A DNA stretch of 64,000 bases. Source: Plecoglossus altivelis (lineage: Eukaryota > Chordata > Actinopteri > Osmeriformes > Plecoglossidae). Positions 48,560 to 61,545 of the stretch are shown here, piece by piece. The notes beneath the pieces were generated by a model, which was not told the DNA's origin, searched no databases, and worked only from the letters and a program-made list of their open reading frames with translations. Position 1 is the stretch's first letter, and each line of letters starts with the position of its first letter. Position numbers and translations under genes: made by a program. The stretch is taken from positions 8,079,491-8,143,490 of the forward strand of contig BROE01000016.1 in NCBI GenBank assembly GCA_036571765.1, written 5' to 3'.

Positions 48560-51500
48560 TTGGTGCTTGTTGTTACGTGTGCTTGTTGTCATGGTGTTTT
48601 GTGTTTGTGTGTGTTTATACACTTTCACGTGGGCCCACATATGTCTGCCTGCTTGCCTGAGCCAAACACGTCTGTGAGAGCGTCCACACATTAGTGCTAA
48701 TTGGCCTTGTCAATAGGATGCTAGGCTTTTAACAGGTCAGTGAATGTCTTTGGAGGTCCTCCGAAGAGCAGTTCGGATGCACACGCAGTCACAGCCCCCG
48801 AGACAAGGGCCTCGTGTTGCAGGTGTGGGGAGCCTTTCAACTCTGTCCAGCCCAGATGGTCGGTGTGCTTTATGGGCAGTTCTGACTGCTTGCAAGTTCC
48901 CAGTCCCACAGCTTGGCCTGCTGTTAAAGGATCCTGTGAAGATATACTGTGTTGTTTTGAAGCCACCTATTGCATCGGTTTGGCTTGAAGTCGACAAAAC
49001 ATACTAGCTGCACACAGTGAAGTGCTTTTTAGGTAGGAGAAGCTACAACATATACTGTATGTACTGTGTCACCTTAAGGCTTCTCAACATAGCCTTTCAA
49101 ATATCCATAGTCTATCACGCTTTTATACCAGGATAACAGTCTACCATCCGTCACCTCCGCTTTTATTGTGTAAAGACCTCTCCATTGATGTCCCTCTCAA
49201 CAATGCCACAAGTTCCCTGGACGGCCGACGGCTCCAGCACTCGGCCCTCGCTGCGGTGCACTGTGGGATATGTGTATGTATGGCTATACAGTTCTCCCAG
49301 CGCCCACCTGGCTCCTGCCAATCAAATAGCGGCACACAGCGTTCAGATGGCTCCCATTCCTTTGTTTATTTTCAGTGCCGGGGCGACCAGAGCCATAGCC
49401 AGCCCACTTCCCTGATCCTCAGGAGGCTCTGTGAAGAGACCCTAAGACAGAAGGGCAAGCCACTATTGTAGTGGAGCCTTTATGTTATGGTGTGTAATTG
49501 TCTGGCTGAGATTTAGTGGGTAAGGAATTGAAGATTGATTAACTCAGGGAACAGTTTAACGACTGTCGTTCATCACAGAGAAGAATCCTTCTACTTTGTA
49601 GGCTTTTGTTTTCCAAAAAGATTTATTCAGGTCTTGGCTAAATCTCACAATGTGTTACACAATGACCCCAGAAGTTGTAATTGACCTGACTGAAATGCCC
49701 TTCTGTTGAAGCTATGTTGAAGTACTTCACCTGTCTTTTAAACACATGGAAAATAACATAAATAGCATTTCCTGTGTCATGTTGAGGAGGTTTTTGGTTG
49801 TCAGTTGAAGGACACTTGGTATTATTCTGGGCTTGACATGTTTGTGAGCCAGTGAACAATCACCTCATGTAGGGACATGCTAAAAGCAGAGCAGGGTTGG
49901 TATGTGTTCATATATTCAGCGTTCACTTTTTTACATCAACCATAAACTCGGTCACACTTATATGTGGTGAATTCTGCTTCTGTAACAACGACATTGCCCA
50001 ACTCCTTAACAGTAATCCAAATTCTATTTTGAAGAGGAGTTGTCGGAAATAAACAAGTCAGGCATTTTCAATCGCTGAGTGCTTTCATGTCAACAGTCTG
50101 GCTATGCGGAGATGTGTACATCCCTCTGAGTGAAGCATTGCATGTTCTCATACCTAAACACGGCACTGTTGACGGGACGGCTAAAGCCCTGTGTGTGTCA
50201 CCTTCCAATTAGCTCACAGTCACATGTTGACCAAGCTGGTTCAGAGCAAGAGCACATTCTTAGCCTGGATTAGAATATTCCACAAAGCCTTATGCTTTAA
50301 GACTTTGTTATTTTGATTGGCATGAATTGGCATTTATCAGATATTTTAATGACTTGCATGCCTTTAGTTTTTGCCGAACAACTAGCCGCATACTCTAGAC
50401 TTTGTACATGCTGGTTTACGTTGTTTGCATTGATTGGTTTCAGTATTTGTCAGTAGGGGTAAATAATCGCGATGAAATAGGACACCCCTCTTCAGAGAAT
50501 GGCATATTTGCTGTGGTTGTTATTAAAACACAAACAGAACAAAATGTGTGGCCTAAATGTACGTGCACAGGAGTTCATTAAATAAGCGGATCCAATGTCC
50601 AAGGATCGAAAACGCTGGATCATTTCTTATTTCGTGTGTGTGAAACGGTGCGAATGTGAGCATCAAGCAGAAGGTCAGGAAGTCCGTGGCCCAGTCACAT
50701 AAACAAGAGAGGGAGAGAGGGCAGCACTCTGTAATTGGAGCATTGTTGAAGGCGCTGTGTATCTCCAACGGAGGATACAGTGTGTATACGTTAACCCCCC
50801 TAAGATTTACGGCTGTGAAAATACGTGAGAGTGAGTGTTTATCAGCCCTGTCCAACACTCACTAATACTGTTTACGTGAATATGTATTGCCATCGAAGTA
50901 GTCACGCATGTTGGGGATGAAACTGACTGATCGGGACTCGTTTAGCTGTAATAAAAATTAACTTAGATACTCATAACCTTTTTTGATTGAAGTGGTTGTC
51001 AAGTTGTCAATCGGAAAAGACTGTCAACAGCATGGTTAAATCCAGGCCACATTTTTTTTTAGGGACAAGCTAAACTAGATTTCCTTGGATTTCAAGTCAG
51101 AAGAAGGAAAGAAAAGACAAACTCAGTACCCTCCTCATTTGCTTAGCTATACTCTTCCGCTCTATCAAATAACCCTAACTCCTTGTATTCAGTTGCTTTG
51201 TGCCTGGAGACGACAATGGTGACTGCCTTGGAGGCAAAAGGGGAGGGCGTTGTGGGTATGTGTCAGAGAGAGAGAGTGTGCACAGGTGTTTGTGTGTTTG
51301 CGTACTCCTGACCCTGTGTGTGTGTTTGAGTGTGTGTTTATGCATGCGAGGTGACTAGAGTCCTATCTTGGGATGAACGTGTCACTGGCACTCATTTTGC
51401 CACTTCCTGGGACTGGATAACACGGCCCTTATCTTCCGTGCATTACTGTGGAGCTGATCAGGGCCCTCCTGTAGCTTACATACCTCCTATCTGGGGGGAT

Positions 51501-51666
51501 TAATCCTGGTTAAAAGGGGGGATGGACTGAATGAGAAAGGATAGCACGGAAGGGGGGTGAGATAAAGGCCTTCTAAGCCCACTGCTATACAGGGAGGAAG
51601 CGGGCTTTGACAATTTACCTGGCCGAGCTCCGAGAGGAAGCAACATCTAGTGTGTTGTGCTGGATT

Positions 51667-51850
51667 GTAATCAGAGAACAGAGCCCCTCCACTACCCCCC
51701 TCCCCCCCGCTCCCTCCCAGCCGCCCCCCCCCCTCCCCCATGCGCCTGCCTGCCCCCCTAATGCCACACAGGCTGGCAGCCTGGCGATGTTGGCATAACT
51801 GACCCCCTCCCCCCTCTTCCATTCACCCTCTCCACCCCCTGCCAGAGTCA
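51667..51850 (+). repeat. C-rich, strand-skewed stretch in intron 2
   Basis: The plus strand is dominated by CCCC runs with CTCC and CCAC, giving G-runs on the minus strand. Long Pro-rich or Gly-rich open frames across it are compositional. Confidence 0.75.
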
Positions 51851-54800
51851 TGGTGAATGAGACGGGCAGCAGGGCTGGCGCTGCCACCCGCCAGGGCCGA
51901 CTTACACACACACACAGAGCCACCCACCCATGCACGCACATGCAGACTTGCATACACACACCATCTGGGATGGGGTCGAGCATGATGGACAGATTGAAAG
52001 AGCTGTATGACATAGATATCATTTTTTAAATCACGCTTGTCGGCAATGTTTCACATTTACATCAGGCAGCATGGTTGGTGTGCGGTAGGGGAACAAAGAA
52101 TAAGGCTCCAAAGGTTTGTTTCTGAAACAATAGAAATGAAAACTCAGTAGGTCATCATTTCTGCCACCTATTTTGAGCCATCAGAATCGGTTCCATGTAT
52201 TTATTGCTAGCACAATATTGCACTCAACAACATAGTTGTGTTTACTCCAACAGTGGACACGGACACATCTATTCTTAGCGACTGTACATTTGCAGTGAAA
52301 GAAGCTTAGTTGTGCTTGTCCGCCAAGCTAAATTGGACCTGCTTCTAAGTGGAGCGGCGCTTGGGGAGACAGTGCAGCGTGAAAACATTGTGACTTGATT
52401 TTATTGCTCAAGGTACAAACACTTGTCCAACAGGCTCCATTGCCAGCACGTTGGTTTGGCTTGTAGGGACATTGGGTATCTGGCACGCTTAGCTCTCAGA
52501 GCATGCCCATAGCCAGCCTGCTGACAGACCAAAGCTGCACCCAGTGCCAGATCAAAGACAGTTGGGAGAAAAAAAAACTGTCCGTGCGTAAATGCAAGAG
52601 AGGAAGAGCGTGTGAGTGATGTCTGGTATAAAGGGGTGGGGGTGGAAGAGAGACCGTAAGGACAGACAGTTCTGTTCATTGAAAGAAAATGAGTTAACTG
52701 AGAACACAATCTGCAGGGGGGGACGGGACCTGAAGTAACCGAGTGCAATGAAACCAGTTACACCTGTTAATTTTTTCTCAAACGTTTTCATAATAACCCC
52801 ATCCATCCAAATGCTGTCAATAAAAGTCTCCCTCCCCACCATGACCCTTGTAAACAAGAGGCTTCCTCTAATCTTTGCACCAATGGAGGGTGAGGGAGGG
52901 GGGGCACAGGGTCATTGGGGTGGTTATTTAAGGAGTCCCCCAAGTTCACCTTGACATGTCTGCTGACAGGAAGAGCGGCCAGCAGATCCCCTTTCTTCGC
53001 CTGTGATTAGTTTTCACAGCAGCTGCCAGTATGCAGCCATACTTGGGGTGGGGCTGTCGCTAGTCTCAGAGAGAGACGAGAGACTGACCAGTGTGGGAGG
53101 ACAGAAGGAGAGAGGAAAGGATGGAGTAATAGTCAGTGTGTTGGACAGCTAGAAGACTTCCAGAAGCAGGAAGCTCAACATGGGAAAGAGAAGAGTGTAC
53201 TTATTCAACAGAAACAATAAACATTTTTGTGAAAGAGGGAATGGGTAGATGGTTGGGGGTGTTTGGAGGACAAAGATAAGAGTAATACACCCCTATGAGG
53301 TACGGTAGGTGAAGGAGACACTGAGACACAGTAGAATTCCAGTTGACCATCTGGTTTTCGGATCAAGATCCTGGTCCTGGTCAAAGAGTTTGCCCAATCC
53401 CCTCCCACTGTTCCAACACCGATACAGCGTCCACATCCTAAACCTGTTAGCATCTTGTTTGTAGAACTTTCACGGCCAACTCTTAATGCTCTACTCAGGA
53501 AGAAAGGCCTTTAAGGCTGTTTGTCTACCCCTCTGGCCATTTCCGTGTTGAATTGGAGAAAGAGCTGAGCAAACACAAGGGATGCTGTGAAGTATGAACT
53601 CAGGATTGAGTATTTGACCAATAAGATTGGTGCTGATTCTTTCAAACGAAAGTGCCTCAGACGTGTGCCAAATGTAGCCTTATTCTAAGAAGAGGACTAA
53701 ATTATTGAAATGGTGTCATTTAACCTTTTTCTGTGCATGTTACGTGATTGGGATTTAGGAAATGCGCAGTCATTCGGCGAGTAAGCCACAAGTGGGCAGC
53801 CGTTTTGCCTTTTAGAAATAAAAGCATGATAGTGAATATGTAGAGGGGCAATTAGGTGTAATTCAAGCTGACCCCTCAACCTCTGAGTCTCCCAGAACAA
53901 TTACTGCTGAGATTGCTGTATCGAAGAGAAAAAAAATGAGACTGAAATTGAGTCAGGCTTTCTTGGTTACGGTTGCAGGCAAATCAAGGGATAGAAACCT
54001 CAATTCAATGCTATGATCCTGTGGTCTAACCCAACTTTAGGAATTGTTTACTTGAATTTATATCTCTGCGCTTGGTTGGAACATGTCAAGAGCTGTTGAC
54101 AGCATATGCATATGGTGGAAATAGTCGACATATTGACTAATTTCCTGGCAAATAAACTATGAAAAAGATTGAGTTTTGCCAAAGTGATGGTTGGCCCACG
54201 TTGGCCCCTTCATACTCTTAGTAGATGGACATTGGCCAAATGGAAACTCCTGACTTTCATATTTAAATAATTATTTGAAATACCACGGCCATTCTCAATT
54301 GTATGACAGAAAATTCTAGATGTGTGGTCATTGAGCATTTGACGTCTTCCTGACTGTGGAGAGCTGAATATTGAAAACTTGCATACAGGGGCACATTTTT
54401 CTCAAAATTGCCTTTGGATTTAAACCAACAAAAACAAACATCCAATCACGGTTTTCCATAAATCTCTGGTGTTTGGAAGAGTTTGAGTAAGTATGCAGAT
54501 GGTCATGAAATGAGAAGAGACATCTACCAATACATTACAGTATGTGACTTCCTGGCCAGATTCCACGCATTGTTGAAACATTTTTAAGAATAATACATTG
54601 TTCATTTGGCAGTGATAATTGGCCAACTTGAGTATGCCACAGTTGCAACAGTAACAGTACAGTGACAACTACTAGAAACTTAATTTACTTATTTGAAACA
54701 ATGTTTGTGGCATCAACACACAAACATGTGAAACACACTCATATATCATTTCAATTTCCCACAGCAGGTAAAAAAGGCTATTCTTTGTATCAACCATCTC

Positions 54801-55321
54801 AACTGTGCCCATAAAGAATGCCTATAACTTCCTAATGAGAAGTTATGCATGAAGTGTAATAGCAATTCAGAATGGCTGCAAATGCAAACTTGTTGTTGTA
54901 ATGGAAAGCTAATCACATTCTAATCAGTGGAACACCCTTACCCTTATGATGTAGGAGTGGTAGCCCCTGGAGTCGTTGTTTGGGGGAAGTCAGCCTGGAA
55001 ATTCAGTCAACTAATGATACTGAACTGTAATATTTTTGTTGTGCTTTGCAAGTGTTGTTTCAGATATTTTACAGTATATTTTCTGTACTGTTACAGTCAT
55101 GGTTACCCTCTTGATGCTATGCAACCTCACCTGTAGGCTGTGTCACACTCCAGCTTCAGAACACGCTACCTGATCTGCTGTCCCCCCTGGACTATGTAGT
55201 TTAACACATTTGCGTTATTAAGATACATGTCTTTAATAATTGGTGTTTACAGGAAGAGTGGGGCCTTAACCCAATACCAGGTGTCATGTGAATGTGCCTC
55301 CAGGCGTAGGACCCCACTGAA

Positions 55322-55340
55322 ACACACACACACACACACA
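55322..55340. repeat. (AC)9 microsatellite
   Basis: Perfect AC units are read directly from the sequence. Confidence 0.93.
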
Positions 55341-57805
55341 GTAAGAACACTGTAAACACGCTGCCACATTGCACACACAGAAAGCCACACACATGCTCTT
55401 TCCCACTATTTCCCAGAGGACCATCTCGTGTTGGCACCGTCCGCGGAGGCCCCCTCACTCACTCCAGACATCCTGTGGGCATCGAAGCGGACCGTGGCGA
55501 GCAAGCAAACCCACAGGGAGCACGCTCTTATGTTAACAGAGCTGGGATGGTTGCCAACGACAATACAATTCATTGAAACTCCGAGGGAAAAGCTTGTATT
55601 TCTCCCATCGGCTACAGAGGGCAACGGCAGTAAATGGAACAGTACAGTAGTTGAAACAGCAGAAGCCATTTACAAAAGGTCGTGTGTCACCTTTTGAGTT
55701 TGCAAGTAATTACAGACTTCAAGACCAAAAGTCAAATACACACTACAACACACAAACACACACGCACACACACACCCTCACCACCAACCGCATATTGAGG
55801 AATCGATATCTCGGAGTGCAATGAAAACATGAAAACACTGGAGCCTTGATTGTTAATGTGGGCTATTAGTGGTGTGGATGTGTTGTACTTGCAGCTAATG
55901 GACCTGAAGAAGGGAGCCATCTGCTTCCCATCATCCTCTGATTAAGAGAAGGAGCGGAACCTCCGATACTGTTGTTGATGGATAAAGGCTTGTGTGAGGC
56001 CGGTCCTCCAAGCCTTCAGCGAGTGTATGCCTTTCGGCAGCAACATCAACTGTCACTGAAGGGAGGATGAGTTAGTTTGACAGCGTTAAAGGATGGACAT
56101 CGCCAGCACTACGGAGGACTGGAGAACTAGCTTGGGATGTTGTTGTTGGAACCAACCACCGATTTCTGACCTTCTTGACAAATAGTTTGTAACCTTGTCG
56201 TTTAAACATTATTAAGCATCTTAGCAGCCTGGGTAGTTATTTATGTGTTACTTGTAAATACATTTGGGCTTCTAGCCTGGAGGATAAGCGCGCACATACA
56301 CACACACACACAGTTGCATACTGACACACAGACATGTTAGGGGGTTATGAAACCTAAGCTGTGAAGCTCTTGAGATGAGATGCACAGGATACTCATCTTC
56401 GCCAACCATGGGCCCCACCGAACAGACCACAACTAGGTTGTCCATTTCATATTACAGCACACAAGCAAAAAAATATATGGCTATTTCAATTTGAGTGTTT
56501 GGATCTCATGGCTTATATTTCATGGGCACATGTAGCAATTCTATAGCACTTTGTCCCAGTCCTTGGATAATGGTTTTCCACATTTTCCCGAGGTTGAAGT
56601 GTTCAGTTCTTTTAGTGGATATCTTTGATAGCCTACTGGAATGGAAACTCCATAACAACCCTCCATCAACGCAAATTGACACCTTTGACACCTTGTTGGA
56701 AATAACATCTAAATGACTCACTTTTCATTGAAAAAGTTGAGCCAGAGAAAATCCTCTCATTTTCGGATTAGGTTACTTTATAATATTATGGTACCTGCGT
56801 AAAACCATGTAACCCGTTCTTTTTTTGTGTGTGTCTAAATTGCTAAACGTATAGGTAATGGTGGTTACCCACATCAGAGAGCTGTTCGATAATGTTTCTG
56901 AAACACTCTTGACTTCTGGAGCAAGGTCATATCAATGAAGGGATTGTTTTTTCTTAATAAAAGGCCCAGGCTTTCATGCCGTCTTTATATCAATAAGGAC
57001 CTTTCCAGATGTCAAAATATGAGAAGGTTTACGCTTTTGCTTTTGTGTTACAACATCAGGCACCGATTTCGCTGATCGGCCTTGGGGCTCATAGCCCATG
57101 CTTTCCCCTGCCTTCTCTCAATGGCCTTTTCATATGAAACAATAACCTTGCAGGATCTCTGATGCACACAGCCACTTTATATGGGCGACTTCCCTTGAAA
57201 TGGTGACATGACTTGGTAGAAATGCAGACTTGCTTAATGTGACTTTAATTGCCTGGCAGGACTTCTGAAATAACGTAAGCTCTTTGGAGCCATAGGTCAG
57301 ATAGGTTGCCATCATCTATGTCGCCCTGTTTGACTAGCTTTGACTCCTGACCACTGATTAAAGCTTTGCTACAATTAAAACATGTTGCGTAACCAAGAAC
57401 TGTTTAGTTGGGTGGAAAAACCTTCAGGGGCTTAAATGAACCAAGGCTCTGTGATAGTTTTGTCAACCCATCTTTTCTATCATCCATTCCATCAGAGTCC
57501 TAGTCAGGAACCTACAGTACTCGTGAGTTCCTAGAAGTTGATCACTACAAGGAGCAGTGGTGCTGCATCACAGACACGCACCAAAGGGGCCGCCGGTTCA
57601 AGGATCTGTTACAGGGCAAAGAAGATTCCACTTAGGGTCAACATGACCGCGACCCTGCTGCTCCCCTCTACCCTAAAATTACCCCCCGATGATCTGGGAA
57701 AGTTCACCGGAGAACTCAGAGGCTCTTCAAGAGGACATCGGACGTACAGATTTAGTTCTCTCTCTCACGGTCTGTCCTGCGCTCTATGTTTGAGGACACT
57801 CACTT

Positions 57806-57920
57806 CCTCTGTGTTCCCTTCTCTGCCTCTCCGCCTCTTTGTTTCTCTGTCCCCCTGACTCCATCTTTCCCCGTCTATCTCTTCCTCTCTTGCTGTCTCG
57901 TCCATTTCCTTTACCCTCCA
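57806..57920 (+). repeat. Pyrimidine-rich tract in intron 2
   Basis: The plus strand is mostly C and T in mixed CTCT/TTCC order, without a fixed period. Confidence 0.6.
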
Positions 57921-58906
57921 GTGCCTCAATGGTTGACCGTTAGAACTTGCAGTCCAGTCTTTACCTAGCCCCCATCTTAATCATCCTCCCTAAACCTCTT
58001 CACCCCTGGTGTTCCTGTGCCCCCCCCCCCCACAGACACACTACCACTGGCTTCCCGTAACCTCTCAACACCACCTCTGATCCTCTTAAGAGCTAATTAG
58101 ACCTATTAAAAAGATAGGCAGTGTTTCCTCCTCTTTGTTTGTCTTGGCTGGCCTGGAGGCTGTCAGCCTCTACCTCGTCAGTTTACTGCCTACTGCGCAT
58201 GTGCGCACACGCACGTGCGTATACACGCACATTGGAACTGAGCCATTTTAAATGGTATCTCTCACCTCAAGTTAAAACCAAGGCATCTGATTGTCAGTTG
58301 AGAGGATGTTCTTAAGTGTAATTCGTGTGGAAGAATATTACTCAGGTGTTAAGGAACAACATGTCAGTAAGTTCCTGTTTGGGAAGGTACAAAGGCATGA
58401 TTGGTTTGGCTCAGTTGGCTTGTGGCGTGACAACCATGTGATGCCAGCTCATTATGAAGTGTGTTGCAGGTTATTTACTTGAATGATGAGCTTCTTACTT
58501 GGTCTGCCAAGGGCACGATACTGATATTTCCTGTGTGGCGTCCAGGAGGCTGGAAGGCCATGTTGAGGTAGACATTTCGCTCAGATTTGGTTTACTCTTC
58601 ACTTCTGTCACCCTTCCTCGTGTCATATTTCTCATTCTGGAGATCCTTATCATTGACAGGAAGACGATAATTGCATTCACATGTTGAACATTTGTCATGC
58701 ACGCATAACAAACTGAAATGATATATTCTTCGATGTCCCCTGGACTATGGCCTTCCTCATGGAAGTTCCCTCAGTGTGAGGCTGTGAGGAGTTGTTTTGT
58801 CAGACCACGATGTGTTACAATGCATAGCAAATATCCAGAGAGAGACAGGGAGAGAATCTTGGGTATACCAATATTTAATTAGGCACAGTAAAACATTATT
58901 TATTTC

Positions 58907-58999
58907 TGTTCTTCTTTTCTCTCTCTCTCTTCCTCTCTGTCTCTTTCTCTCTTTTCTCTCTCACTTGAATTCACTTTCTCTCTTTTGGTCTCCTTTAGA
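58907..58999 (+). repeat. Pyrimidine tract ending in a splice-acceptor-like TTTAG
   Basis: About 90 bases of CT/TTCT run into GGTCTCCTTTAG at 58999. It looks like a strong acceptor, but the sequence after it has a stop in the frame exon 2 would need, so it is not the next collagen exon. Confidence 0.6.
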
Positions 59000-61480
59000 A
59001 TCATAGGTTTTCCCTTTAAACATAATGGCAGGTCCTCGAGGGAACAGTCATCTCCATCTTCAATAGACGCTTTGTCAGTATTTGGACTTGGATGGGAGCT
59101 CCAGGGTGCGTTGAATTCCTCTCCCCCACAGAAGAATGTGCGCAGCTCCCACGTAGGAGCTACGCTTCTCTCCGTTTGCCTTGCAAAGCCGTTAGTGCGT
59201 CAATCCTCCGAGGCGAAGGAGAAAAATGTGGAGAAGCTCTATGGGTTTTCCAGAGTTTCTGGATCGTGGCCTAGCCACCACGACACCCGACGCCCAAAGT
59301 GGGGGACCTAGGGTCAGGCTAGAAGAGTGTGAATAAGAAGAACAGTGAGGTGATTGAATTGCTCAAATTCCATCGTTATATGAGACTTGAGTTTTCTGTG
59401 GAATTGTGTTCAGGCACCGTAGGACACCAAAACCCATCCAGGCCTTGCGCACTGAATGTCGTCGTTAACCAATCACCTCCACAGGGGCTTGTTATGACCC
59501 TTGCTGGTGTGGTCAACTTTTGCATATATTTTTCTTTCTACCAGTTGGTCCTATAAAAAAACCCTGTCAAAATGCATCTGTTTTGAAAGAAGAGAGCACT
59601 GGGTCGGCTCTGTAAAGGTCTGGGAAAGTGTAACACAGTAGACATGGTGTCCGGGTCAGAGACTGAAGTTATGGTGAAGCTTCTACACAGCGTCCCCTGG
59701 TCTTCTGCTGTCTTACTTACAGTGGAAAAAGCTTAACAGGCACTTGTCAATTACAAGTCAGCGAGCAAGCTCAGGGGAGTACAGTGTTGGCTCGGACAGG
59801 CTGGTGGTCTGTCAACATAGATGAGACTTCCCAGAGACCAACTGCCATCAAACCCACATCAAAAGTGGAGAAAACGGCTCCCAGACTGGGGTGGACTTGT
59901 AAAAGGACTCACAACTCCTTGTTGGCAAATGACAGAACGATTTGTGAGGCGGGTGAAGGTTGGAATAACAGCCAGTTTCAATGAAAAAATTGTAGTTATG
60001 AAACTTTTACTGGCAATACATTTCCCTTTCTGTTTGAAAGCACATTTACAAATGTTGCTTTTGCATTTAGATGTGGTGGAACTCGACACGCTTCCTTGCC
60101 GTTAATAGACTATCCTTGACTTCTTTGTCGCTATAACGACATCCTCACAGATATCCTGTCTGTGGCTTGTCTGCCGCCATCACGGTTATCTGGCCCCTCA
60201 TCTCATCTGGGCGACCCCTTATCCTAAGGGTCAAAGGTCGGCCCTGTTGCTGTGTCATCCCTGAGGCTGTGCAAGAGGGGGGAGGGATGATGACACCAGA
60301 GTCTCTCAAATGACTTACCCAGCTGTGAAACCAGAGAGGGCTGCACACCTAGGAATGGAGGGGGTTAATGGAGTAACAGAGAGAGCCAAACAGACAGCAG
60401 TGCCCTGGGTGACTGGTGAGGCGGGGCGGGGGGCTACCAGCCCCGACAGTTGGTTTGCTCATCTAGCCGTTAAACAGCATTTGATGTCCCCAAGATAAAC
60501 AAGGTTATTTACAGTGCTGGAGAGCTGTGACCAGGCTGGGGTGTCAACCCCTCTCCCTGGCTGGGACCCCATCACTACGTTGTCAGGCAGATGTGTGTTT
60601 GAATGTTTGTGTTAGTGTTTTTCTCCACCTCACCATCCCTACTCCTCCACCACACACACGCGCACCCATTCCCGCTCTGTGTCCTTAACTGTAATTGCTT
60701 ATTCTTGTGGGTGTATGTGTGTTGATAGTGTGTGTTTTGGCCTCTAGTCACACGCACGAGACAAAACAAGTGTCAGTATTCTCGCACAGGCCTTCAGATC
60801 TAAAGACTGGTTGCACTGTTCCTGACCCAGACGTTGTACGCATTAGAGTTCCAGAGTCTTCTCTGACCTCTGTCCGAACTGCTGGCCTCCTTTGACTTAG
60901 TCCCACCATACTTCAAACAGACCAATTTCCTAGGCTGCGCATTAGCGTAACCATGAATGAGAGGTAGTTGCTTGGCAAGTACATTGTTAGAGGCTTTCAG
61001 ATGTGATAGAAAAGGCAGGGGAACCTTTCCTTGAAGTCTCTCATGCCGTAGACGTCTCTTCACATGCCTGCTGAGGAAGAGGTTACGAGCCCTGGGGATT
61101 TTCAGATGGCAGACAATCTCTTGCTCCTTTCCATTTTCCATCCCTCCTCCCCCCCTTCACACACACAGATACACAACCATACAAACACCTCACACCATCA
61201 ATATCCCTCACATGCAGTATGTGAGGCATTGCCCTATGTGGTTGACAGGGCCAGGCCCTCTCCTCCCCCCTCCCCCCCTTCACTCATTCAGTGCCAAGAC
61301 CTGGGCCCCACGCTGAAATGCCAAGACCCTCCTGATAAAACGCCCCAACTCTCCCAGGCATAGGGCTACACCAAACTTGATATCATAATTTACTGTAGCT
61401 TACCCTCTCCACAGCCCAGGGGGTACAGGGATAGGGTTGGGGCCAGACAGGCTTTCACAGCCAGGTTGAGTTGGGATGAT

Positions 61481-61545
61481 GTGCGTCTGTGTGTGCGTGC
61501 GTGTGTGTGTGTGAGTGTGTGTGTGGAGGGAAGGGGGGGGAGGGA
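61481..61545 (+). repeat. GT repeat followed by G-rich run
   Basis: GTGTGCGTGCGTGTGTGTGT is followed by GGAGGGAAGGGGGGGGAGGG on the plus strand. Confidence 0.85.

Noticed and set aside
57560..57620. GCCGCCGGTTCAAGGATC considered as a SINE B box or collagen exon
   Set aside because: The B-box match is poor, with no A box at the right distance, and no Gly-X-Y pattern appears in any frame.
59000..59311. Sequence after the strong acceptor at 58999 considered as collagen exon 3
   Set aside because: In the phase needed after exon 2 it meets a TAG within three codons, and the only open frame is not Gly-X-Y.
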